Assembly (NCBI GenBank): GCA_038247995.1
Contig: JBBRUG010000016.1
Location: 1-34,973 of the forward strand
DNA: 34,973 nt
Origin: JBBRUG01 sp038247995
GTDB taxonomy: Bacteria; Chloroflexota; Chloroflexia; Chloroflexales; Chloroflexaceae
Direction of reading: 5' to 3'
Positions 7,252 through 15,339 of the stretch are shown here, in pieces; positions within the stretch are counted from its first letter, which is position 1, and every line of letters starts with the position of its first letter. A program made the translations under genes and the position numbers. The notes beneath the pieces are model-generated. The model was not told the DNA's origin. It worked only from the letters and a program-made list of their open reading frames with translations, and did no database searches.

Positions 7252-9969
7252 ATGCCCATCGCCGAACAAACTCTCCAAACCCTCGAATTTCCCAAAATTC
7301 GTGAGCAATTGGCCCGCCATACTGCGTTTGCCGCCTCGCGGGAATTGGTGCTTGCGCTGCGGCCAGCTATCGATGTGCCCACCGTACGGCAGAGTCTGGC
7401 CGAGACGAGCGAGGCACGTGATCTGCTGGGCGATTTCCCCGATCTCAGTATTGGTGGCGCCCGTGATGTACGCCGCGCCGCCCAACACGCTGCCCGCGGC
7501 GGTGTACTGGATGGGCCGTCACTGCTCGAAGTCGCCGGTACGCTTGGCGCCGCCCGTGCCTTACGTACGCGCCTGATCAAGCTCGATGCCGCCCGCTACC
7601 CGTTGCTGATCGAACTCGCCGCCTTCTTGCCGCAGCTCCAGCCAATCGAGGAGGCGATCCTCCATTCCATTGGCGATGATGGCCTGGTGCTCGATAGCGC
7701 CAGCGCCACGCTCGGCACGATCCGGCGTGAGATCCGGGTTGCGTTTGCGCGCCTGCAAGAAAAGCTCCAGAACCTGATCGCCAACAGCACAATCTCCGGC
7801 GCGCTCCAGGAGCCGATTATTACCGTGCGCAACGGGCGCTATGTAATCCCGGTCAAGGCCGATAGCCGGCGCACTGTGCGCGGCCTCGTCCACGACCAGT
7901 CGAGTTCAGGCGCCACGCTCTACATCGAGCCAATGGCGACTGTCGAACTAAATAACCGCTGGCGCCAACTGCAATCCGCCGAAGAGGAAGAAGTTCAGCG
8001 CATCCTCGCTGCGCTCTCTGCTCAGGTCGGCGCCGCCGGTAACCAGATCACCGATGCCGTCACCACACTCGCCACGATCGACTTTGCCTTCGCCCGTGCC
8101 AAATATGCCGAAGCGTTGCACTGTGTCGCGCCGGAGGTGGCTGATCTGAGCGCAGACGCTATACGGGCGACTGGGGCGGCTGGAGCGGCTGTGCGGGCGG
8201 CTGGGGCGGCTGAGGCGGATGGAGCGGCTGTGCGGGCGGCTGGAGCGGCTGTGCGGGCGGCTGGGGCGGCTGTACGGGCGGATAGGGCGGCTGAGGCGGA
8301 TGGAGCGGCTGTACGCGCGGCTGGGGCGGCTGGGGCGGCTGTGCGGGCGGCTGGGGCGGCTGTGCGGGCGGCTGGGGCGGCTGTACGGGCGGACCCGCGT
8401 GTCCGCCCCGAAGAACATGCATCTGCCCCCCTCCTCCTCACCAACGCCCGCCACCCATTACTCGATCAGCGTACAGTGGTGCCCACGACACTCTGGCTTG
8501 GCGCCGATTTTCGCCTGCTGTTGATCACCGGCCCCAATACCGGCGGTAAAACCGTTGCCTTGAAGACCGCCGGCCTGCTCGCGCTGATGGCCCAATCCGG
8601 CCTGCATATCCCCGCCGACGCGCCCTCGCGCCTACCTGTTTTTAGCCATATCTTCGCCGATATTGGCGATGAACAGAGTATCGAGCAGAGTCTCTCGACC
8701 TTCTCCTCGCACATGACCACGATCATCAGAGTGTTGCGTGCGCTTGAAGCCGAGGCGATCGACGAAGATATTTGGGATGCCGACCGCTACGATTTGCTGA
8801 ACGAAGCTCGTCCGCCGGCCCTGGTGCTCTTCGACGAACTCGGCGCCGGAACCGATCCCGTCGAAGGCGCGGCACTGGCCCGCGCGATCATCGAGCGCTT
8901 GCTGGAATTGGAAGTGCTCGGCATTGCCACTACCCACTACGCCGAACTTAAAGCCTTCGCCTATAACACCACCGGCGTGCAAAACGCCTCGGTGGAATTT
9001 AATGTCGAAACGCTGGCGCCGACCTACCGCCTGAGCATCGGCTTGCCGGGCCGCTCCAACGCACTAGCCATCGCCACGCGGCTTGGCCTCGACCCGACGA
9101 TTGTTGAGCGCGCTCGCTCAACTGTGGCTCGCGAAGATTCCGCCGTCGAAGATCTGCTGGCGGGCATCCACAAGGAGCGTGAGGCCACTGCTACCGCGCT
9201 GCAACGCGCCGAAGAGTTGCGTGCCGATGCGGAGAAGTATCGCGACCGGCTCGATCAGGAGTTGCGTACCTTCGAAGATCGCCGCGAAGCTGAGGCTGAT
9301 GCCGCCCGTCAGGTGCTCGACGATGAATTACGCGAAGTACGCGGTCAGTTGCGCCGCCTGCGTGATGAGTTCCGCAGCGTCACGCTCTCGCGCCAGTGGC
9401 TCGAAGAAGCCGAGCAGCGCATGCAATCCGCCGATGCCCAAGTGCGCGCCTCGCGTCAACAGTCTGCGCGGCCCGCGCCCCCTGCCCCTGCGACGCCCGC
9501 TGCCCCGCGCCCAATTCAGCCCGGCGACAATGTGCTCGTGCGCTCGGTAGGGCTACGTGGTGAGGTCGTCAGTGTCGATGCAGAGGACAGTGAGGCCCAG
9601 GTGCAGGTCGGCGGCTTCCGTATGACTGTTGATCTGCGTGAATTGAGCCGGGAAAAGGCCGGCGAACCGGCCCGGCCTAGCTATCGGCAGGAGCGCGCGA
9701 TTGTCGTGCCGGCGGCCCCCGATGTCGGCATGACCTTCGATATGCGCGGCTGGCGCGCCGGCGAAGTGACCGATAAGCTCGACCGTTACCTCAACGACGC
9801 CTACCTCGCTGGACTCGGCCAGGTACGGATCATCCACGGCAAGGGCACCGGCGCATTGCGCCAGGTTGTGCGCGACATGCTCCAGACCCATCCACTCGTA
9901 ACTGGCTATACGAGTGGTGGCCGTGAAGGCGGCGACGGTGTGACCGTGGCGAATCTAGTTGATCGCTGA
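7252..9969 (+). CDS. mutS2: MutS2 endonuclease/ATPase with repeat insertion
   Basis: At 905 residues it is about 120 longer than usual MutS2 proteins (around 780-790). Residues 1-300 are the core and lever region. The ATPase has Walker A GPNTGGKT at 427-434 and Walker B LVLFDELGAGTDP from 524, followed by a coiled-coil-rich stretch. The C-terminal Smr domain (from about 824) carries DMRGW and HGKGTGALR. MutS2 binds branched or stalled nucleic acid structures, suppresses homologous recombination and acts on collided ribosomes in some bacteria. Two insertions stand out. One is an Ala/Gly/Val/Arg repeat at about 303-390, just before the conserved NARHPLL of the ATPase. The other is a short acidic insert (EDIWDADRYDLLNEA) before Walker B. 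The reading frame stays open, so the gene is probably functional. Confidence 0.95.
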   Translation: MPIAEQTLQTLEFPKIREQLARHTAFAASRELVLALRPAIDVPTVRQSLAETSEARDLLGDFPDLSIGGARDVRRAAQHAARGGVLDGPSLLEVAGTLGAARALRTRLIKLDAARYPLLIELAAFLPQLQPIEEAILHSIGDDGLVLDSASATLGTIRREIRVAFARLQEKLQNLIANSTISGALQEPIITVRNGRYVIPVKADSRRTVRGLVHDQSSSGATLYIEPMATVELNNRWRQLQSAEEEEVQRILAALSAQVGAAGNQITDAVTTLATIDFAFARAKYAEALHCVAPEVADLSADAIRATGAAGAAVRAAGAAEADGAAVRAAGAAVRAAGAAVRADRAAEADGAAVRAAGAAGAAVRAAGAAVRAAGAAVRADPRVRPEEHASAPLLLTNARHPLLDQRTVVPTTLWLGADFRLLLITGPNTGGKTVALKTAGLLALMAQSGLHIPADAPSRLPVFSHIFADIGDEQSIEQSLSTFSSHMTTIIRVLRALEAEAIDEDIWDADRYDLLNEARPPALVLFDELGAGTDPVEGAALARAIIERLLELEVLGIATTHYAELKAFAYNTTGVQNASVEFNVETLAPTYRLSIGLPGRSNALAIATRLGLDPTIVERARSTVAREDSAVEDLLAGIHKEREATATALQRAEELRADAEKYRDRLDQELRTFEDRREAEADAARQVLDDELREVRGQLRRLRDEFRSVTLSRQWLEEAEQRMQSADAQVRASRQQSARPAPPAPATPAAPRPIQPGDNVLVRSVGLRGEVVSVDAEDSEAQVQVGGFRMTVDLRELSREKAGEPARPSYRQERAIVVPAAPDVGMTFDMRGWRAGEVTDKLDRYLNDAYLAGLGQVRIIHGKGTGALRQVVRDMLQTHPLVTGYTSGGREGGDGVTVANLVDR
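8158..8425 (+). repeat. In-frame GC-rich microrepeat and REP-like hairpin inside mutS2
   Basis: The stretch is built of 9-bp GGGCGGCTG-like and 12-bp TGCGGGCGGCTG-like units in phase with codons, giving AAG and VRAAG peptide repeats. It opens with TACGGGCGAC and closes with GTACGGGCGGAC, a 6-base loop and GTCCGCCC (8-bp perfect stem, 8387-8408). The same opening word starts the intergenic REP-like elements at 18919, 18968 and (minus strand) 33918. This suggests a REP element landed in the gene and its flank expanded. Confidence 0.85.
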
Positions 9970-9983
9970 GCCTCCTCATTACC

Positions 9984-10024
9984 AAGCAGGCCGTGAGGCG
10001 CTTTCACCGCCTTTCAGCCTGCTT
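9984..10024 (+). terminator. Hairpin after mutS2
   Basis: A perfect 8-bp outer stem AAGCAGGC/GCCTGCTT encloses an inner AGGCG/CGCCT stem. It lies 15 bases after the mutS2 stop and 25 bases before the next promoter. No clear T-tract. Confidence 0.55.
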
Positions 10025-10048
10025 CCGGCTATTGCCTGCCGCTCTCCA

Positions 10049-10077
10049 TTGACTTGCCCTGCTCGCGCCGCTATAAT
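10049..10077 (+). promoter_or_regulatory. SigA-type promoter for the DarA-like gene
   Basis: TTGACT (10049-10054), a 17-base spacer and a perfect TATAAT (10072-10077), ending 36 bases before the start codon at 10114. Confidence 0.85.
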
Positions 10078-10113
10078 GCCCCAAAATGATGCGCAAGTGT
10101 TGGAGTATGGCCT

Positions 10114-10356
10114 ATGAAACTGCTCGTATTCGTCACCGATGACGCCCACGCCGATGCAACGGTCGATGCCCTGGTTGAGCAGGGCTTTCGGGTTACCCGC
10201 CTGGCCACAACCGGAGGGTTTCTGCGCCGTGGTAATACTACCTTGGTTGTCGGCGTCGAGGATCACCTGGTCGATCAGGCGCAGGCGTTGGTGAAGGCCG
10301 CCGCCCCCGGCACGCTCGCGGTTAGTATGGATCTTGAGCGCTACGAACGACTCTAA
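10114..10356 (+). CDS. darA: Cyclic-di-AMP receptor, DarA/PstA-like (PII-like)
   Basis: An 80-residue protein beginning MKLLVFVTDDAHADATVDAL and carrying GFRVTRLATTGGFLRRGNTT followed by VGVED. This is the hallmark nucleotide-binding region of the PII-like c-di-AMP receptors (DarA in Bacillus, PstA in Staphylococcus and Listeria), which have ATTGGFL and GNTT in the binding site. It is shorter than the roughly 109-residue Bacillus protein. The ATG at 10114 has TTGGAG about 10 bases upstream and its own strong promoter. These proteins are trimeric cytosolic sensors; the partner here is unknown. Its presence implies c-di-AMP signalling, although no cyclase gene lies in the window. Confidence 0.85.
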   Translation: MKLLVFVTDDAHADATVDALVEQGFRVTRLATTGGFLRRGNTTLVVGVEDHLVDQAQALVKAAAPGTLAVSMDLERYERL

Positions 10357-10362
10357 GCATTA

Positions 10363-10405
10363 AAAACGCAAAACGCAAAATAAGCTTTGCGTCTTGCGTT
10401 TTGCA
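10363..10405. repeat. Heptamer arrays in inverted orientation (hairpin) before the glycosyltransferase
   Basis: Left arm units AAAACGC, AAAACGC and AAAATAA face right arm units CTTTGCG, TCTTGCG and TTTTGCA. The arms pair (AAAACGC with GCGTTTT, ACGCAAA with TTTGCGT) around a few loop bases. The structure starts 6 bases after the DarA stop and ends 2 bases before the next ATG, so it could be terminator-like and could also affect initiation. Confidence 0.8.
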
Positions 10406-10407
10406 TT

Positions 10408-11592
10408 ATGAAGGTTCTCTACATTGCCGCCGGCATTCCGGTGCCCGGAAGCCTTGGCGGCAGTACACACGCCTATGAGGTTGCGCGTGGGTTAGCCCAC
10501 CTTGGTCATACTGTACACCTTGTCGCCGCTACGCGTGAAGGCTACGCCGGCATCGCCCCCTTCGCCCGCCCTGTTTCGCAACTGCTCGACGGTTTCCATC
10601 TGCATCAGCAGGATGTGCCCAAGGCGCTTACGCTGCTTGGTGCGGCGCCGATCCTGCGCCTAGCTCATACCCTCCGCCCCGATCTGATCATTGAGCGCTA
10701 CTACAACTTTGCCGGGGTAGGCCTGATCGCCGCCCACCGGCTGGGCATTCCGAGCTTACTCGAAGTCAACGCCCTGATCGTCGATCCGCCCGCCGTGCGT
10801 AAGCGCCGCCTCGACGACGCCCTCGGCGGCCCAATGCGCCGGTGGGCCGAGTGGCAATGTCGTACGGCCAGCCGGATCATCACGCCGCTGCACACCACGG
10901 TGCCGGCGAGTATTCCGCGATCCAAGATCGTTGAGTTGCCCTGGGGCGCTGATGTCGAGCGTTTCGCCGCCGTGGCGCAGCAGTGCCTGCCCACATTGCC
11001 TAACTCAGGCTCACCAAATGTTGTTTTTATGGGCTCGTTTCGGGCTTGGCATGGCGTAAACGATTTTATCAGCGCTGCCCTCCTGTTGCTTGAACAAGGT
11101 CACGATCTACACTTTACGCTGATCGGCGACGGCCCCACGCGCACCGCTGCCGAGGCCCGCGTCGCGGCGCATACCGACCGCTTTAGCTTCACCGGCATGG
11201 TGCCGTATGCCGAAGTTCCGGCATTGCTCGCCCAGGCCGCGATTGGTGTGGCGCCCTTCAATACCGCGCCCCACCCGGCTCTACGGAGCGCCGGCTTCTT
11301 CTGGTCGCCGCTGAAGATCTACGAGTATATGGCGGCCGGCTTGCCCGTTGTCACGGCGGCTATTCCACCCCTCACCACAATCATTCGCGACGGCCAGGAA
11401 GGTAGGCTCTTCGCCGAAGGTGATGTTCCCGCCCTTGCCGCCGCCATCAAGTGCCTGCTCGCCGATCCCGTCGCTGCCCGCGCTATGGGCGCCCGCGCGC
11501 GCGAACGCGTGGTCGCGCACTACTCCTGGGCCAAACATTGTAATGCGATCGAGCGGATTGGGTTGGAACTGGTGAAGGCTAAGCGCACGTAA
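10408..11592 (+). CDS. Glycosyltransferase family 4 (GT-B) protein
   Basis: A 394-residue retaining GT-B glycosyltransferase. The N-terminal Rossmann half starts MKVLYIAAGIPVPGSLGGST, with the Gly-rich loop facing the acceptor, then EVARGLAHLGHTVHLVAA. The C-terminal half has VVFMGSFRAWHGVNDFI, LIGDGPTR, FTGMVPYAEVPALLAQA and finally SPLKIYEYMAAGLPVV, where the family's E-x7-E type donor-binding element is found. It likely transfers a sugar from a nucleotide donor to an envelope or lipid acceptor, which I cannot specify. The ATG at 10408 is chosen over an in-frame TTG at 10387 because the latter lies inside the repeat hairpin. The gene converges on mazF with a 2-base gap. Confidence 0.9.
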   Translation: MKVLYIAAGIPVPGSLGGSTHAYEVARGLAHLGHTVHLVAATREGYAGIAPFARPVSQLLDGFHLHQQDVPKALTLLGAAPILRLAHTLRPDLIIERYYNFAGVGLIAAHRLGIPSLLEVNALIVDPPAVRKRRLDDALGGPMRRWAEWQCRTASRIITPLHTTVPASIPRSKIVELPWGADVERFAAVAQQCLPTLPNSGSPNVVFMGSFRAWHGVNDFISAALLLLEQGHDLHFTLIGDGPTRTAAEARVAAHTDRFSFTGMVPYAEVPALLAQAAIGVAPFNTAPHPALRSAGFFWSPLKIYEYMAAGLPVVTAAIPPLTTIIRDGQEGRLFAEGDVPALAAAIKCLLADPVAARAMGARARERVVAHYSWAKHCNAIERIGLELVKAKRT

Positions 11593-11594
11593 CG

Positions 11595-11924
11595 CTATTC
11601 GGCAAAGAGTTTGGCCAGGGCGGCCAGCACAGCCTGTTGCGTGCTGCGGTCGATGGCGCCAAGCTGCTTTTGCAGGCGCTGGCGATCGACAGTGCGGATC
11701 TGGTCAAGCACAATCCATGCCTGTCGATTTTCAAATGTGCATGCGATGCGGGTCGGATAGGCGCGGGACTTGGTGGTCATCGGCGCAATGATCACCGTCT
11801 GAATGTTGCTGTTCATTTCGTCTGGTGAAATGACGAGACACAGGCGGGTTTTCTTTATTTCGTGACCCACAGTTGGGTCGAGTTCGATCAGATAGACCGC
11901 GAAGCGCGTTATTCCCACGTCCAT
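11595..11924 (-). CDS. mazF: MazF/PemK-type endoribonuclease toxin
   Basis: About 109 residues with FAVYLIELDPTVGHEIKKTR followed by LCLVISPDEMNS, VIIAPMTTKSR and IVLDQIRTVDRQRL. These are the conserved strands of the MazF/PemK/Kid fold; MazF toxins are ribosome-independent mRNA interferases. The initial loop reads ELDPTVGHEIKKTR where PemK proteins usually have LDPTxGxExxKTRP. The usual P after KTR is replaced by L here, which may matter little. The ATG at 11924 overlaps the last 16 bases of the antitoxin gene, the usual arrangement for coupled translation. In-frame starts at 11939 would reach further into the antitoxin. Confidence 0.92.
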   Translation of the reverse strand: MDVGITRFAVYLIELDPTVGHEIKKTRLCLVISPDEMNSNIQTVIIAPMTTKSRAYPTRIACTFENRQAWIVLDQIRTVDRQRLQKQLGAIDRSTQQAVLAALAKLFAE

Positions 11925-12178
11925 TCCTCGTCGTCCCATGAAGATCCGGAACGGGTAGCGGGATCCAACAACTGATCATCGTTCCGCTCGGCCATCAAAC
12001 GAAACTGGTCGGCCCATCCTTCGCGTGGGCGACGGACTGCCCGGAGAACCAGGTGATCGTCTTGCACTTCAAGTTCCAGATCGTCGGTTAACCCAATTTG
12101 ATCGAGGAGTACTTTGGGAATGCGAATGCCTTGGGAGTTCCCGATTTTTATGAGCCGTGTTTTGATGATCGTGCTCAT
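11909..12178 (-). CDS. mazE: MazE/AbrB-type antitoxin
   Basis: An 89-residue protein opening MSTIIKTRLIKIGNSQGIRIPK followed by VLLDQIGL, the swapped-hairpin AbrB/SpoVT DNA-binding fold with the IGNSxGIRIPK signature of MazE-type antitoxins. The C-terminal tail is acidic and Trp-rich (WDDEEWTWE), suited to binding and blocking the toxin. The start at 12178 is preferred because GGAGG lies 9 bases upstream; the ATG at 12184 would leave only 3 bases. The gene is first in the pair and has a strong promoter overlapped by a palindrome, consistent with autorepression. Confidence 0.92.
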   Translation of the reverse strand: MSTIIKTRLIKIGNSQGIRIPKVLLDQIGLTDDLELEVQDDHLVLRAVRRPREGWADQFRLMAERNDDQLLDPATRSGSSWDDEEWTWE

Positions 12179-12203
12179 CGCCATGCTCCTCCGAATAGTC
12201 AGT

Positions 12204-12240
12204 GTGATTACATTGTAGTCACATCAATCCTGCCTGTCAA
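12204..12240 (-). promoter_or_regulatory. mazEF promoter with overlapping operator palindrome
   Basis: On the minus strand TTGACA (12240-12235), a 17-base spacer and TACAAT (12217-12212) form a near-consensus promoter. A 19-bp palindrome with one mismatch (GTGATTACA-T-TGTAGTCAC, 12204-12222) covers the -10. Its position fits an operator for the MazE or MazEF repressor complex. Confidence 0.85.
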
Positions 12241-12271
12241 TGAACCACCGTACCTATGCGTCTCCAGTCGG

Positions 12272-12300
12272 TTGACAGCCTGCCCAAGGCTCGTCATAAT
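12272..12300 (+). promoter_or_regulatory. Promoter for the ABC-F gene, divergent from mazEF
   Basis: Perfect TTGACA (12272-12277), 17 bases, CATAAT (12295-12300). It would give a leader of about 200 bases before the ABC-F ATG at 12504. That leader (12307-12503) holds no other gene, only a heptamer array. ABC-F genes are often controlled by leader attenuation, but I see no clear terminator or leader peptide here. Confidence 0.75.
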
Positions 12301-12430
12301 GCGAGGTGTATGCCGATCATTCGGTCGGTGATGTTATTAAGTTAGCTAGAATCTAGTACGGAGCGGTGTGCAGAACATCTAGTGTGGTGAGAATTGTGAT
12401 CGCGGGCGACGTTGGCAATGGGCAAGTGCC

Positions 12431-12486
12431 GCCTCCTGCCTCCTGCCTCCCGTCTCCTGCCTCCCGCCTCCTGGCTCTTGCTCCCG
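12431..12486. repeat. Heptamer array in the ABC-F leader
   Basis: Eight 7-bp units: GCCTCCT twice, GCCTCCC, GTCTCCT, GCCTCCC, GCCTCCT, GGCTCTT and GCTCCCG. The array ends 17 bases before the start codon and would be pyrimidine-rich in the mRNA. Confidence 0.85.
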
Positions 12487-12503
12487 ATCATCAGAGGAAT
12501 ACT

Positions 12504-14480
12504 ATGACCTTGCTGAGTGTCGGCAGCCTGACCAAATTTTTTGGCGCCGAGCAGATCTTTCAGGATGTGAGTTTTCAGGTTTCCAAAGGCGATAAGATCG
12601 GCCTCGTCGGCGTAAATGGCGCCGGGAAGAGCACCCTGCTCAAGATCGTGGCCGGCATCGACACCGCCGATAGCGGCGTCGTGGCTCCGACGCGCGGCAC
12701 GCGGGTGGCCTACCTCGCCCAGGAGGTGCGCTTCCAGGGCGATCGAACGCTCTGGGCCGAGATGGAAGTCGCCTTTGAGCACCTGAACGAACTCCAGGCC
12801 GAACTGAAGGATCTCGAAACGCGCATCGCCGACACCGACGCCCCCGATTGGGATGTCTCGATGGAGCGTTATGGCGAGGTGGCGGCGCGCTTTGAACACG
12901 GCGGCGGCTATGAGATCGAACCGCTGATCAAGCGCACGCTCCAGGGCCTCGGCTTCTATGAAGCGCAGTACCATCAGCGCCTGGCCAATTTTAGCGGCGG
13001 CCAGAAGACCCGCGCCGCCCTCGCCGCCACGCTGCTCTCTGATCCCGATCTACTGTTACTCGACGAACCGACCAATCACCTCGATATGCAGGCGTTGGAG
13101 TGGCTGGAGCAGTTCTTGCGCAACTGGGAGGGTACGCTGATCGTCATTTCGCACGATCGCTACTTCCTCGATCGGGTCACTAAGCGCACTCTAGAGATCG
13201 CTTTTGGCAAGCTCGAAGATTACCCCGGTGGTTACAACAAGTACCTCGAACTCAAAGCCGAACGCCTGGAGCGCCGGCTCAAGGATTTTCAGGCCCAGCA
13301 AGATTATATTGCCAAAACCGAAGATTTTATTCGGCGTTACAAGGCCGGCCAGCGCGCCCGCGAAGCTAAGGGCCGCGAGAAGCGCCTCGATCGGCTCAAG
13401 CGCGATCATTCCATCGAGCGCCCGCAAGAGCAGACGAAGCTCAAGCTCTTCCTCGATACCAAGCTGCGCAGCGGCGATCTGGTGTTGAGCCTCGATAATC
13501 TGGTCGTCGGTTATCCCGGCGACAAGCAAACCGAGGCCAATCAGCGGCGTGTCGAGCGTGGTGAAACGCCGCAGGTGTTTAACCCGGCGCAGGTTTTGTT
13601 GCGCGCCGATGGCCTGGAGATCCAGCGTGGCGAGCGCGTAGCCCTACTCGGCCCCAACGGTAGCGGCAAGACGACGCTGTTGCGCACACTGGTGGATCAA
13701 CTGAAGCCGCTCCAGGGCCAGCCGCGCCTCGGCCACAAGGTGATGATCGGCTATTATGCGCAAGGCCACGATGTGCTCAACTGGCAGAATACTGTACTGT
13801 CTGAACTGACCCGCGTGTCGCCCGGCCTCGGCGAAAGTGCGGCGCGCACGCTGCTTGGGCGCTTCCTCTTCAGCGGCGATGACGTGTTCAAAAAAGTCGG
13901 CGATCTGAGCGGCGGCGAGCGTTCGCGTGTGGCGCTGGCTCAACTCACCCTGCTGCCCGGTAACTTACTCGTGCTCGACGAACCGACAAACCACCTCGAC
14001 ATCGGCGCACGCGAAGCGCTGGAGGGCGTGCTGCGGGAATATCCCGGCTCGATCCTCTTCGTCAGCCACGATCGCTACTTTATTGACGCCCTGGCCGACA
14101 AGGTCTGGCTCGTCGATCAAGGCCGGGTGCGCGAACATTACGGCAACTATAGCGACTTTATGGCGCGCCAGGCGCAAATGGCAGCGAACGAGCGCAAGCA
14201 AGAAGCGCAACCCGCGCCCATGAGCAAGGCTGTGCCGCTCCCAACTAAGGCCGAACGGCCCCCGTCTTCCGGCGCCGATAAGCAGCGCCAGAAGCGCATC
14301 GCTGCGATCGAAGCCGAAGTGGCGTTACTCGAACAAGAGTTAGCCAAGCTCAAAGCCGATCTTGAGGCGGCCAGTGTTGCGCAAGATCTGCCGCAGATCA
14401 CGGCGCTGGGCAATCAGTACGCCGAGTTGGAGCACCTGCTAGCCGGGAAGTATGCCCAGTGGGAACAGTTGGCAGCCTGA
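12504..14480 (+). CDS. ABC-F family ribosome-associated ATPase
   Basis: A 658-residue protein with two ABC cassettes and no membrane segments. Walker A motifs are GVNGAGKST (from about 36) and GPNGSGKTT. Signatures are FSGGQ and LSGGE, and Walker B in both halves reads LLDEPTNHLD or VLDEPTNHLD, followed by SHDRYF. The interdomain linker (charged, Arg/Lys-rich, with RRYKAGQRAREAKGREKRL) is the P-site-tRNA-interaction region of ABC-F proteins. The C-terminus (from about 580) is a Lys/Glu-rich coiled coil, as in Uup and YdiF. The family acts on stalled or starting ribosomes; the exact subgroup (Uup, YdiF or resistance type) is not settled. The ATG at 12504 has AGAGGA at proper spacing; an in-frame GTG at 12366 would translate the heptamer array and is rejected. 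Confidence 0.93.
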   Translation: MTLLSVGSLTKFFGAEQIFQDVSFQVSKGDKIGLVGVNGAGKSTLLKIVAGIDTADSGVVAPTRGTRVAYLAQEVRFQGDRTLWAEMEVAFEHLNELQAELKDLETRIADTDAPDWDVSMERYGEVAARFEHGGGYEIEPLIKRTLQGLGFYEAQYHQRLANFSGGQKTRAALAATLLSDPDLLLLDEPTNHLDMQALEWLEQFLRNWEGTLIVISHDRYFLDRVTKRTLEIAFGKLEDYPGGYNKYLELKAERLERRLKDFQAQQDYIAKTEDFIRRYKAGQRAREAKGREKRLDRLKRDHSIERPQEQTKLKLFLDTKLRSGDLVLSLDNLVVGYPGDKQTEANQRRVERGETPQVFNPAQVLLRADGLEIQRGERVALLGPNGSGKTTLLRTLVDQLKPLQGQPRLGHKVMIGYYAQGHDVLNWQNTVLSELTRVSPGLGESAARTLLGRFLFSGDDVFKKVGDLSGGERSRVALAQLTLLPGNLLVLDEPTNHLDIGAREALEGVLREYPGSILFVSHDRYFIDALADKVWLVDQGRVREHYGNYSDFMARQAQMAANERKQEAQPAPMSKAVPLPTKAERPPSSGADKQRQKRIAAIEAEVALLEQELAKLKADLEAASVAQDLPQITALGNQYAELEHLLAGKYAQWEQLAA

Positions 14481-14484
14481 ATCC

Positions 14485-15243
14485 ATGTATTCCTCCTACG
14501 CCCACATCTACGAAGCCATTGGCCAGGGCAGTTTCGCTGAAGAATTAGTCGAGCACATTCTCGCCGATCTGCCCACGTCGCCGGAGCATGCGCTTGATCT
14601 TGCCTGCGGCACAGGCGCGGCTTCCTTTGTCCTTGCGGCGCGTGGCGCAACTGTCGTTGGGGTGGATCGCTCGCCCGCGATGCTCGCCATCGCTGAGGCC
14701 AAAGCCCGCGATCGGAATGTGCCGGTGCACTTCCTTGAAGCCGACCTCCTCCGTCTGCCTGTAGCTGCCGACGGCCCGCTTGCGCCTGCATCGTTCGACC
14801 TGATTACTTGCCTCTACGATAGCCTCAATTATTTGCTCAACGACAACGACCTCCACACCGTTTGTGCCGCAGCGTCTACGTTGCTGCGTCCCGGTGGAAG
14901 GTTTGTCTTTGATCTTAATACCGAAGCGGAATTTTTGAGTTGGGGCGACGACGAAGACGATCAAGTAGTACACGATGCCGGCGGCATTTTTGTCTACAAC
15001 CGGCTGAGCTACAAGGCCAACCAGCGGCGCGCCAGCGGGCGGATCGTCTGGCTGGTGCGCGACACCAATGAGCGCTGGTGGCGCGACGAAGAAATTCACG
15101 TCGAGCGCGCCTGGTACGACGCCGAGGTACTAAACGCGCTGGCTGATAACGGGCTGCGGCTGCTGGCCCGACGCACCCCGCGCTGGGAACCTGCCGATGC
15201 CCATGCCCCGCGTGTCGTCTATTGTGCCGAACGGCGGGTGTGA
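14485..15243 (+). CDS. Class I SAM-dependent methyltransferase
   Basis: A 252-residue protein with motif I ALDLACGTGAASFVLAARGA, motif II VVGVDRSPAML, the acidic residue in FLEADLLRLP, and motif IV FDLITCLYDSLNYLL followed by LLRPGGRFVFDLNT. This is the small-molecule-type Rossmann methyltransferase fold. The C-terminal half (WWRDEEIHVERAWYDAEVL) resembles uncharacterised class I methyltransferases in Firmicutes and Chloroflexota; the substrate is unknown. The ATG lies 4 bases after the ABC-F stop, so the two are probably co-transcribed and coupled. A strong hairpin follows the stop. Confidence 0.87.
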   Translation: MYSSYAHIYEAIGQGSFAEELVEHILADLPTSPEHALDLACGTGAASFVLAARGATVVGVDRSPAMLAIAEAKARDRNVPVHFLEADLLRLPVAADGPLAPASFDLITCLYDSLNYLLNDNDLHTVCAAASTLLRPGGRFVFDLNTEAEFLSWGDDEDDQVVHDAGGIFVYNRLSYKANQRRASGRIVWLVRDTNERWWRDEEIHVERAWYDAEVLNALADNGLRLLARRTPRWEPADAHAPRVVYCAERRV

Positions 15244-15250
15244 ACGACGA

Positions 15251-15274
15251 AGCCGTGCCTTTGCGGGCACGGCT
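15251..15274 (+). terminator. Hairpin terminator after the methyltransferase
   Basis: AGCCGTGCC / GGCACGGCT, a perfect 9-bp stem with a 6-base loop, starts 7 bases after the stop. No strong T-tract. Confidence 0.65.
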
Positions 15275-15339
15275 CGTGGATGGGGCATTCTTGGGATGCA
15301 CTGTTAGCTAATTGTGCTTCATACGTTCGGCACTTGCCC

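Noticed and set aside
8158..8425. Possible CRISPR-like array in the GC-rich repeats
   Set aside because: Units are 9 and 12 bp, contiguous, in phase with codons of mutS2 and without unique spacers.
12366..12503. In-frame upstream extension of the ABC-F gene from GTG 12366
   Set aside because: It would translate the heptamer array and lacks the conserved MTLLSVGSLTK start; the ATG at 12504 has a proper Shine-Dalgarno.
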